The position numbers and the translations under genes were made by a program. The notes under the pieces were generated by a model. That model did not search any database. It was not told where the DNA came from and saw only the letters and a program-made list of their open reading frames with translations. A stretch of DNA of 43,548 bases from SURF-13 sp038924245 (GTDB lineage: Bacteria > Pseudomonadota > Gammaproteobacteria > SURF-13). Shown piece by piece: positions 24,033 through 29,487 of the stretch; positions within the stretch are counted from its first letter, which is position 1; each line of letters starts with the position of its first letter. The DNA is taken from the NCBI GenBank assembly GCA_038924245.1, contig JBCKVB010000008.1, positions 1 through 43,548 of the forward strand, given 5' to 3'.

Positions 24033-24785
24033 ATGGACTTATTTGATACAACCGAAAATAACAACAAACTACCCTTTACCTTACCAGACAAGGGAGGGTA
24101 CAGTTTCAAATTTGATGAAACTTTAAATGGATTTTTCATTACAATTCCAAACGGAGAATTATTTTATTCCGAGCATTTTTTTGACAAAAAAATTAGCGAC
24201 AGAAGTATTGAATACTTTTTAGAGAACGACACAAATAATTGGCGAACTGCGAATTGGAGAGAATTGAACAAAGAACAATTATCACAAGTGAAATTTAAAA
24301 ATATAAATTGGCATCACGACAAGCTGAATATGTACGGAAAAGAAGTTTTTTTACCACGTTATTCAGCTTGGTATGGAAGCAGCGACAAACCCTACACCTA
24401 TTCAGGTTTGACATTACAGCCTAACACTTGGAACAAAGGACTTTTATTTATCAAAGACCAAATTGACAAAGTTGCGAATGTGCAGTTTAACAGCGTTTTG
24501 ATGAATTGGTACAGAGATGGAGAAGATTATATAACTTGGCACACAGATGCAGAAAAAGAATTAGGCAAAAATCCAGTTATTGGTTCTGTAAACTTTGGTG
24601 CTACAAGACGTTTTCAATTAAGACGAATTGACGACAATAAAGAAAAGTTTGAACTGCCTTTAAAACACGGAACTTTTTTACTTATGCGTGGACAGACACA
24701 ACATTTTTGGCAACACGGAGTACCGAAAGAATTAAAAGTAAAAGAGTTGAGATTTAACCTGACATTTAGAATAATCAATCCTTAA
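24033..24785 (+). CDS. alkB: AlkB-like 2-oxoglutarate/Fe(II) dioxygenase
   Basis: Oxidative demethylase that removes alkyl groups from nucleic-acid bases. The 250 residues contain the full core: NSVLMNWYRDG, the iron ligands His170-x-Asp172 (WHTDAEKELG) and His228 (FWQHGVPK), GSVNFGATRRFQLR, and the 2-oxoglutarate arginines Arg240 and Arg246 in RFNLTFR. The sequence is most like the ALKBH2/3 DNA-repair branch. Codon use is Bacteroidota-like, and TAACTTTG (24005-24012) upstream fits the Bacteroides -7 consensus TAnnTTTG. It ends just before a terminator hairpin and is paired with the upstream methyltransferase. Confidence 0.88.
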   Translation: MDLFDTTENNNKLPFTLPDKGGYSFKFDETLNGFFITIPNGELFYSEHFFDKKISDRSIEYFLENDTNNWRTANWRELNKEQLSQVKFKNINWHHDKLNMYGKEVFLPRYSAWYGSSDKPYTYSGLTLQPNTWNKGLLFIKDQIDKVANVQFNSVLMNWYRDGEDYITWHTDAEKELGKNPVIGSVNFGATRRFQLRRIDDNKEKFELPLKHGTFLLMRGQTQHFWQHGVPKELKVKELRFNLTFRIINP

Positions 24786-24804
24786 ACTGTAAAAAATGGT
24801 CAAG

Positions 24805-24830
24805 CTCATTGCTAAGAGTGAGTCTTTTTT
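24805..24830 (+). terminator. Rho-independent terminator after the alkB-like gene
   Basis: Stem CTCATT (24805-24810) with AGTGAG (24817-24822), six-base loop, then TCTTTTTT. It lies 19 bases after the alkB stop. The stop codon of the convergent small gene (24812-24814) lies in the loop, and a run of T on the other strand follows the hairpin at some distance, so it may act in both directions. Confidence 0.6.
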
Positions 24831-24967
24831 ATTCTAGCAGCAATTCCATTTTTGTTTTTCTTTTTATCAGCTCGCGTGTCGCGATCTTGCAATTCACGCT
24901 TTACTTGTTCCATTACTAAACAGTAATCTCTGAAGCTCAGTATTTGTCTTGTATTTCTGTCGTTCAT
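24812..24967 (-). CDS. Small basic protein of unknown function (51 aa), coupled to the upstream gene
   Basis: A short open frame beginning MNDRNTRQILSFRDYCLVME and ending in a Lys-rich tail (DKKKNKNGIAARIKKTHS). The ATG (24967-24965) overlaps the TGA of the upstream 87-residue gene as ATGA, and AAGGAAAA lies at ribosome-binding distance, which supports it as a real gene. I do not recognise a family. The stop lies in the loop of the terminator shared with the alkB-like gene. Confidence 0.55.
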   Translation of the reverse strand: MNDRNTRQILSFRDYCLVMEQVKRELQDRDTRADKKKNKNGIAARIKKTHS

Positions 24968-25227
24968 TCTGATTTTCCTTTTTTGTAATTCCCAAAAGTG
25001 AACTCTATGTCTTGAGTTGCATCATTGTAAGCATCATCGTCTATGATCACTATTTTGCCGCTTTTCAACTGAATAGGAGCCATCGCTAAATTATTCAGAA
25101 TGCTTTCTAGAATTTTCTGTACCTTCTTGCTCAGCTTGCAGTCTCGCAAAGACAGAAAATCTCTTTTTACCTGATTCGCGTCTAAAATCACCCCCAAATA
25201 TTCTTTACCACGAAATTTCGTGATCAT
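24964..25227 (-). CDS. Hypothetical island protein (87 aa)
   Basis: Begins MITKFRGKEYLGVILDANQV. The N-terminal half is charged and probably helical (LSKKVQKILESILNNLAMAP), followed by a short beta-like KSGKIVIIDDDAYNDA segment. No known domain recognised. It is translationally coupled to the 51-residue gene downstream and lies 81 bases after the serine recombinase, possibly in the same minus-strand unit. Confidence 0.5.
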   Translation of the reverse strand: MITKFRGKEYLGVILDANQVKRDFLSLRDCKLSKKVQKILESILNNLAMAPIQLKSGKIVIIDDDAYNDATQDIEFTFGNYKKGKSE

Positions 25228-25308
25228 GAACTTCTCTCCCGTATTGTTATTTGCACCATGTGTTGATATTTATACGAGAAGGATTGCTCATGTATTCAAG
25301 AAACTGTT

Positions 25309-25860
25309 CTAGTTAAGACTAGCACCCAATAATCTGTACACACTCGCTTTGCTGAGACTGTGGTTGATCATCAGGTCTTTGATTTTCACACCCCCAGCGC
25401 GACTCTGCTTCATCTCTGCAATCTGGATGTCTGTCAGCTTCGCGCGGCGCCCCAGATGTACTCCCCGTGACTTGGCGAGCGCAATCCCATCGGCTTGTCT
25501 CTCTTTGCGGAGCTCGTTTTCAAATTCTGCGATGCTTGCAAGCAAAGTAAACATCAATCGCCCGGAGGGTGTCCCCGTGTCTAGGTTTTGATCCAGCACC
25601 TTAAGCTGAACTCCCTTCGCTTCTAGTGCCGAGGTGATGTTAAGCAAGTCTCGCGTTGACCGAGCTAGGCGGTCGAGTTTTGTAATTACTAGCACATCCC
25701 CGTCTCGGACATATTCCAGGCAGACTTGCAGTTGCTCTCTGTTGACGGTGCGCCCAGACTTCTTCTCTTGAAACACTTTGTCACAGGATTTCAGTTTCTC
25801 CAGTTGCACGTCAAGAGACTGCCCAGTACTGCTGACTCTCGCATATCCGATATTTGGCAT
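25309..25860 (-). CDS. Serine recombinase, resolvase/invertase family
   Basis: A 183-residue Tn3-resolvase/Pin-type enzyme. The catalytic domain starts MPNIGYARVSSTGQSLD with Ser10 as nucleophile, followed by VITKLDRLARSTRDL and the E-helix stretch SIAEFENELRKERQADGIA. The C-terminal helix-turn-helix is IQIAEMKQSRAGGVKIKDL..SKASVYRLL. Length is normal, so it is probably intact. Its base composition is richer in GC than the surrounding island genes, suggesting a separate origin. An inverted repeat that could be its own binding site lies 21 bases upstream. No second copy of that site and no invertible segment were found. Confidence 0.9.
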   Translation of the reverse strand: MPNIGYARVSSTGQSLDVQLEKLKSCDKVFQEKKSGRTVNREQLQVCLEYVRDGDVLVITKLDRLARSTRDLLNITSALEAKGVQLKVLDQNLDTGTPSGRLMFTLLASIAEFENELRKERQADGIALAKSRGVHLGRRAKLTDIQIAEMKQSRAGGVKIKDLMINHSLSKASVYRLLGASLN

Positions 25861-25880
25861 AGTATTCTTCTATTCTCAAA

Positions 25881-25915
25881 ATGTCATGACCTTCTAAGAT
25901 ACCAAGGTAAGACAT
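25881..25915. promoter_or_regulatory. Inverted repeat upstream of the serine recombinase
   Basis: Arms ATGTCATGACCTT (25881-25893) and AAGGTAAGACAT (25904-25915) match as ATGTC-N2/3-ACCTT. The position and 35-bp span suit a recombinase dimer site or an autoregulatory operator. Confidence 0.45.
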
Positions 25916-26010
25916 AGAATGAGACACGGCAACCAGCGGTTCCTTGCAGTTTTCGCATGGTGTCATAAGGTTTACTTTTTGAGACGGTCGCGGTGCAGTT
26001 CGAAAATCAC

Positions 26011-26199
26011 TTAATCAATTTTAAACACAACGACAGAGACATCGCTTTTATTTGAATATTGCTTGAGTTTCATGACAAATTTGCTGATCTCGGTGTTGGT
26101 CACGATCATTTTCGTATTGGATGATAAGTCGAGAGTACTAAGGATCGAGTGTTTCTTGGTCTCAAGAAACTTCTTGTAGCTTGTAGCGTCGAATTTCAT
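26011..26199 (-). CDS. Hypothetical small island protein (62 aa)
   Basis: Starts MKFDATSYKKFLETKKHSIL after a good ribosome-binding site (GAGGAAATT). Lys/Ser-rich and without a recognised domain; it ends KSDVSVVVFKID. It lies 27 bases downstream of the ribbon-helix-helix-like gene and is probably cotranscribed with it. Confidence 0.5.
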   Translation of the reverse strand: MKFDATSYKKFLETKKHSILSTLDLSSNTKMIVTNTEISKFVMKLKQYSNKSDVSVVVFKID

Positions 26200-26226
26200 A
26201 ATTTCCTCTTATTGTTGATGAAGACT

Positions 26227-26400
26227 TCACGCAAAGAAGCGGTTGCGTGAGTACTGAGGTAGCGTTCTTTGTAAAATTACTCGACAGAGAGTTGAGCACT
26301 TCAGAGAATTCTGCTGTGCTACTTCTGTGATTTGCTTAGCAAGCTCTTCGTCAATGCGAAGGTGCAGGTCACGATCTAAAAGTGGTTGGGTTGATTTCAT
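26227..26400 (-). CDS. Putative ribbon-helix-helix (CopG/Arc-like) protein, 57 aa
   Basis: The segment DRDLHLRIDEELAKQITEVA..LKCSTLCRVILQRTL has the strand-helix-helix pattern of small RHH DNA-binding proteins. ATG 26400 has AAGGAA at good spacing; an in-frame ATG at 26451 would add 17 residues without a clear ribosome-binding site. It sits beside a non-coding block full of ACTGTT/AACAGT motifs that could be its operators. Role is inferred only; it could regulate replication or excision of the element. Confidence 0.5.
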   Translation of the reverse strand: MKSTQPLLDRDLHLRIDEELAKQITEVAQQNSLKCSTLCRVILQRTLPQYSRNRFFA

Positions 26401-26451
26401 TATCGGGTTCCTTGGATATGTGGTGAAGTCGCGCAGGTCCATGTTCTTCAA

Positions 26452-26830
26452 TCGTTATAGGACAAAATCTCACTTTGTGCTGGCATCATCTATTTATACA
26501 CTCATGAATTGCTCTGGAACGGTCTAGGACTGTTATAAGCATTAGAACAGTATCTATGCATCAATAAGGTGCTCTAAATCGTTCTGGAGTGTTCCTGCTG
26601 TATCTGCAATGGTCTAGAAACAGTTCAGGAGCTGTGCTTCGCACAATTCGCTTCGCTCATAGCTCTGTTGTTTAGTTTATAGACAAGATCAATACTAGAA
26701 CTACTCGCATTTACTCAGTGAATTTCTCTCTGGTTTAGAGGAATAATAGGCAAGGTTCATCTACTGTTCTGAGGAACAGTTAATTTACTCACTCAAACAA
26801 AATGTCAGGTATTGCACACAGACACTAGGA
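26452..26830. other. Non-coding, repeat-rich block in the island (possible origin or control region)
   Basis: No credible gene. GTTCTGGA/GGTCTAGG/GGTCTAGA-type motifs start at 26521, 26581 and 26611, at multiples of 30 bases. ACTGTT/AACAGT pairs lie at 26529-26551 and 26763-26780, with another AACAGT near 26619. GTATCT.GCA occurs at about 26550 and 26601. A small hairpin TGTGC-TTC-GCACA lies at 26633-26645. The block sits between the Rep-like gene and the ribbon-helix-helix-like gene, where iterons or operators would be expected. Confidence 0.45.
26762..26781. promoter_or_regulatory. Palindrome with CTGT-N8-ACAG layout, SOS-box-like
   Basis: ACTGTTC-TGAG-GAACAGT has perfect 7-bp arms (26763-26769, 26774-26780). 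It fits the CTGT-N8-ACAG spacing of the gammaproteobacterial LexA box, with flanking T on the left and T on the right, but the centre is not AT-rich. LexA binding is possible; a private operator of the island is equally likely. Confidence 0.3.
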
Positions 26831-27319
26831 CTAGGCAGCTATTTTGAGTGAAGCGTCCGGCAGTAAATAGAGACTGCTAGTGTCGATTTGACAATCAGCT
26901 TGTCTCAGAAGCATATATTCCAGTACAGTCTTTACATTCGTATCGATTGCTTTCACTGAGACAGCATGATGATCTGGTAAAGAACGGCAAAACTTGGTGA
27001 TCACGAGATGTTTAAATGATGAATACTCAGCGTGTTCAAACTCAACATTCTTCATCAGCATATGGATATGTCTCTGTGGTTTTTGGACGAGCACAGCAAT
27101 TCTGAATAAATTTGACTGTTTATTCAAAAACACTTGTCTCTCTATTGAGGAAACTTTGGAAAAGATAAAATTACCCAGATTTTTAATCTTTGGACAATTC
27201 AGCGTAATGAAGAGATCGTTCTCTTCAAATGTTTTTACAGCCCAATCGACATATTTCAGTCTAGACTGGTATGGGTCTTGGAGACCTGTATTGTGACGAT
27301 ATACATCTTGAGTGTTCAT
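26831..27319 (-). CDS. Possible HUH-type replication initiator (Rep)-like protein
   Basis: A 162-residue protein without a clear known family. Three stretches in the right order resemble the rolling-circle Rep motifs: motif I LFITLNC (37-42), motif II QRHIHMLMK with His84 and His86, and motif III VKTVLEYMLLR with Tyr135. Proteins of this size and motif order nick DNA with the tyrosine while the two histidines hold a metal ion. It is the first gene inside the right border of the island, next to a repeat-rich non-coding block. Alternatives are a truncated Rep or an unrelated protein with a chance HxH. Confidence 0.4.
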   Translation of the reverse strand: MNTQDVYRHNTGLQDPYQSRLKYVDWAVKTFEENDLFITLNCPKIKNLGNFIFSKVSSIERQVFLNKQSNLFRIAVLVQKPQRHIHMLMKNVEFEHAEYSSFKHLVITKFCRSLPDHHAVSVKAIDTNVKTVLEYMLLRQADCQIDTSSLYLLPDASLKIAA

Positions 27320-27622
27320 AGATGTATTTAGGCAACTTTGTGCGTCAAAATGAGAAAATTACATATTTATTTTCATGGGGTTTACGCAGTTTTGGCAAAC
27401 TCGAAGTATGCTTGCGTATAATTATATGAACGGGTTGCGGAAATACGGATGTTCCGCAATCGGCACTGCTCTGGTCGTGTTTGAATGTCTGCAACGACGA
27501 TCTGGTTTGGTTTCTGATGTACTTTAGAGGAGAATGAGTGATTATGCGTGATTTTGGAGTTGCAAATAAGTTACAATGTATAATATATAGTATATATATC
27601 AATTACTTATTCAAGAGAAATC
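27320..27622. other. Non-coding right end of the island
   Basis: AT-rich and without a credible gene. It contains a perfect inverted repeat TTGCGGAA (27435-27442) / TTCCGCAA (27452-27459), similar to the CGGAA/TTCCG repeat at 21392-21405 near the left end. An AT-only run (about 27578-27600) lies just inside attR. Confidence 0.4.
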
Positions 27623-27637
27623 ATTGAGTGGGAATAA
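27623..27637. other. attR: second copy of the guaA tail
   Basis: ATTGAGTGGGAATAA reads IEWE-stop and so mimics the guaA 3' end at 21296-21310. The conserved core GAGTGGGA is at 27626-27633, 6327 bases from the attL core. Host-type GC-rich DNA resumes immediately after it. Confidence 0.65.
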
Positions 27638-27652
27638 TCGCCCTCATCCCAA

Positions 27653-27790
27653 CCTTCTCCCGGAGGGAGAAGGAGTATCTTCTCTCTCTCCCTCTGCGAG
27701 AGGGCACCTTTTTACTCTCTCCCTCTGGGAGAAAAAATATCTTTCCTCGCACCCTTCGCTTGCGCTCTTCCCTCTGGGAGAGGGCAGGGT
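27653..27790. repeat. Cluster of CCCTCTCCC/GGGAGAGGG hairpin repeats upstream of tadA
   Basis: Several inverted repeats of one type: CCTTCTCCC-GGA-GGGAGAAGG (27653-27673), CCCTCT-GCG-AGAGGG, TCTCTCCCTCTGGGAGA and CTTCCCTCTGGGAGAGGG. Similar pyrimidine/purine repeats lie at 34545-34567 and 37217-37241. It is the original guaA-tadA spacer. Confidence 0.6.
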
Positions 27791-27797
27791 GAGGGAG

Positions 27798-28259
27798 ATG
27801 ATAGACACCGACTGGATGCAACACGCCCTCAAACTCGCCGAACGCGCACAACAGGAGGGCGAAGTGCCGGTGGGCGCGGTGCTGGTGCTGAACGATGAAA
27901 TCATCGGCGAAGGCTGGAACCGCCCCATCGCCGCGCACGATCCCACCGCCCACGCCGAAATCATGGCGCTGCGCGCCGGTGCAGCCAAACTCGGCAACTA
28001 CCGTTTAAATAACACCACGCTTTACGTCACGCTGGAGCCTTGCGTCATGTGTGCGGGCGCTATGGTCCACGCACGTATCAAGCGCCTGGTGTTCGGCGCG
28101 AACGACCCCAAGGCAGGGGCCATTATAAGCGTCTTCAATATTTTTGACTCCAGCAAGCTTAACCATCGCGTGGAGTATGTAGGCGAGATATTGTCTGATG
28201 AGTGCGGCGCTATCTTGTCGCGCTTTTTTGAAGCGCGGCGTAAAAATCTATCACCGTAG
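27798..28259 (+). CDS. tadA: TadA, tRNA-specific adenosine deaminase
   Basis: Converts adenosine 34 to inosine in tRNA-Arg(ACG). ATG 27798 follows GGGAG at good spacing and gives 153 residues beginning MIDTDWMQHALKLAERAQQE. Zinc-site motifs are TAHAE (His52, Glu54) and PCVMC (Cys82, Cys85). The gene normally follows guaA. The last 29 bases including the TAG stop are repeated exactly at 28723-28751, beyond the hicBA genes. The 3' end overlaps the convergent hicA by 9 bases. Confidence 0.95.
   Translation: MIDTDWMQHALKLAERAQQEGEVPVGAVLVLNDEIIGEGWNRPIAAHDPTAHAEIMALRAGAAKLGNYRLNNTTLYVTLEPCVMCAGAMVHARIKRLVFGANDPKAGAIISVFNIFDSSKLNHRVEYVGEILSDECGAILSRFFEARRKNLSP
28231..28259. repeat. 29-bp direct repeat, copy 1 (3' end of tadA)
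   Basis: Identical over 29 bases to 28723-28751. It begins AAGCGCGGCG and ends CACCGTAG, the TAG being the tadA stop. The two copies bracket the hicBA module. Confidence 0.85.
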
Positions 28260-28466
28260 GTCATCCGGCTTAAGCCCCGTATGTTTGGCAATACGAGCGA
28301 GCATTTTAGGCCCGATTTCTTCTTGATCGTGGAAGGCAAACACAACATCGGGCCAAGCAGGGCGGGAAAGCGTGCGGTGCGAACCTGACTGGCGCTTAAC
28401 TTCCCAGCCTATGCGAAGCAAAGCGGCCAGTAACCGTTTGGCCTTAACCGCAGGCCACTGGCTCAT
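28251..28466 (-). CDS. hicA: HicA-type toxin (mRNA interferase)
   Basis: A 71-residue YcfA/HicA protein with a double-stranded-RNA-binding-like fold. The pattern KAKRLLAALLRIGWEVKRQSGSHRTL contains the catalytic His30 in GSH, followed by VVFAFHDQEEIGPKMLARIAKHTGL. It is expected to cleave mRNA when free of HicB. Its ATG overlaps the hicB stop (ATGA). Its 3' end overlaps tadA, so the gene was placed exactly at the tadA stop. Confidence 0.88.
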   Translation of the reverse strand: MSQWPAVKAKRLLAALLRIGWEVKRQSGSHRTLSRPAWPDVVFAFHDQEEIGPKMLARIAKHTGLKPDDLR

Positions 28467-28669
28467 GCCGCAGCAAAGGTGATATTCAGAGGCTCTGGAC
28501 GACTTTCGCCATGCTCCAAACGCTCGGCTAACACACGCAAGGCCAAGGCTTCGGCTCGGGCCATAGCCTCATCGGCTGACGCGCCATAGGCAAACACACC
28601 TGGCAACTCAGAAACCTCTGCCAGCCAACGCCCATCCTCTTCACGCTCGTATTCGATATTGATATTCAT
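28463..28669 (-). CDS. hicB: HicB-type antitoxin
   Basis: A 68-residue partner with the HicB partial RNase H-like fold: MNINIEYEREEDGRWLAEVSELPGVFAYGASADEAMARAEALALR. It lacks the C-terminal DNA-binding domain present in longer HicB proteins, so autoregulation may need another factor. The antitoxin gene comes first in the operon, the reverse of the E. coli hicAB order. Confidence 0.87.
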   Translation of the reverse strand: MNINIEYEREEDGRWLAEVSELPGVFAYGASADEAMARAEALALRVLAERLEHGESRPEPLNITFAAA

Positions 28670-28722
28670 GAGATTATTGAAGTCCGCTAATACGCTTTGT
28701 CATTTTACCACCTTCACCTACC

Positions 28723-28751
28723 AAGCGCGGCGTAAAAATCTATCACCGTAG
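28723..28751. repeat. 29-bp direct repeat, copy 2 (downstream of the hicBA cassette)
   Basis: Exact copy of 28231-28259. Its last four bases GTAG are at the same time the left end of the REP-like element 28748-28823. This junction is therefore probably the ancestral tadA 3' end. Confidence 0.85.
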
Positions 28752-28823
28752 CCTGGATGAAGTGAAACGTAATCCGGGAATCAAAGTCGCCTCCCGGACT
28801 CCGCTGCGCTTCATCCGGGCTAC
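28748..28823. repeat. REP-like palindromic element after the ancestral tadA end
   Basis: Opens with GTAGCCTGGATGAAG and closes with CTTCATCCGGGCTAC, with an inner AATCCGGGA / CTCCCGGA pair. It shares CTCCGCTGCGCTT and the GTAG...CTAC ends with the ispG-hisS element (3090-3160). Similar GTAGCCCGGATGAAG repeats are widespread in proteobacteria. Confidence 0.75.
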
Positions 28824-29051
28824 CTGCGATCCCAGTTGAATGAGGTTGGGTTTGCCATCATAAGAAGCATCAATAAACTGGGGTTGATGCCAAGTCTGAT
28901 TGCACGACTTCCCTCGCGAGTCCGTACTTCCTCACGACAGAGTTGAGCATGTCAAGCATCCAGCGGGGGGCGGTTGGAGAGATGTAGACTCGGTTACCCT
29001 GATTTAACGGACACTCTGAATGGAGTTTATGATAACCCAATCGGGAAATAA
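28824..29051. other. Gap without a recognisable gene
   Basis: The minus strand has an open frame here that continues from the EAL region but has no family features. No RNA gene, terminator or promoter is recognised. It may be decayed coding DNA. Confidence 0.4.
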
Positions 29052-29135
29052 TCAGTAATTTTTCGTCTGTGTTTCGCGCTCCAGCAACCGCGCGAATTCT
29101 TCCGCGGGCAGCGGTTTGCTGAAGTAATAGCCATG
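29052..29135 (-). pseudogene. C-terminal remnant of an EAL-domain (c-di-GMP phosphodiesterase) gene
   Basis: About 28 codons reading GYYFSKPLPAEEFARLLERE then a stop. GYYFSKPLP is the typical end of EAL domains. Everything upstream is replaced by the 46-bp repeat carrying the 3' end of tRNA-Pro, so only the tail of the gene survives. Confidence 0.65.
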
Positions 29136-29180
29136 GATGGCGGAGTTGAGGCAAAAAAATGTGTTGGTCGGGGCGAGAGG
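29135..29180. repeat. 46-bp direct repeat, copy 1 (displaced tRNA-Pro 3' end)
   Basis: Identical to 29257-29302. It contains the last 16 bases of tRNA-Pro including CCA, the downstream T7 run and further flank. It lies 122 bases from the copy that belongs to the real tRNA. Confidence 0.85.
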
Positions 29181-29181
29181 G

Positions 29182-29226
29182 TGAGCCGCGAAGCGGCGAA
29201 CGCCAGTACATGGATGTACTGGCCGG
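29182..29226. repeat. Dispersed repeat with GG-centred palindrome, copy 2
   Basis: Same element as 11327-11371. Arms are CCAGTACAT (29203-29211) and ATGTACTGG (29214-29222); relative to copy 1 both arms changed so that pairing is kept. It lies between the two 46-bp direct repeats. Confidence 0.7.
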
Positions 29227-29256
29227 AGTTCAGTAAACGCACTGAAGTAACGCCAA

Positions 29257-29363
<107 letters not shown>

Positions 29364-29487
29364 ATGCTTGACTGACAAGACAAAGAGTTGATGCAGGGTA
29401 TGTTGCCCAAGCGAGGCCCAGGCTGTGACGTGAGGCAACAAGCTGTATATGATAACCGACCTGACGCTGTGATTAAACTTTATTCCG

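Larger units (their letters stand above)
21311..27637. mobile_element. Integrated island at guaA (about 6.3 kb)
   Basis: The segment separates guaA from tadA, which are normally neighbours. It is far more AT-rich than the flanks and bounded by guaA-tail repeats. It carries a tyrosine integrase at the guaA end, a methyltransferase, an AlkB-like dioxygenase, three small genes of unknown function, a serine recombinase, a ribbon-helix-helix-like protein and a possible HUH Rep-like protein. It is mosaic: the two cargo genes are the most AT-rich and look Bacteroidota-like, while the serine recombinase is much richer in GC. No conjugation or phage structural genes are present. Confidence 0.75.

Noticed and set aside
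26831..27319. Calling the HxH protein a REP-associated (RAYT) transposase for the REP-like repeats
   Set aside because: It lacks the RAYT motifs (PNHVHLL-type and the flanking conserved stretches) and lies inside the guaA island, not beside the repeats.
27345..27602. 85-codon minus-strand open frame near attR
   Set aside because: No ribosome-binding site, AT-run start, no domain, and it overlaps the inverted repeat at 27435-27459.
28870..29211. 113-codon minus-strand open frame between tRNA-Pro and hicB
   Set aside because: It spans the 46-bp repeat and the EAL remnant in another frame. No family features were recognised, though decayed coding DNA cannot be excluded.
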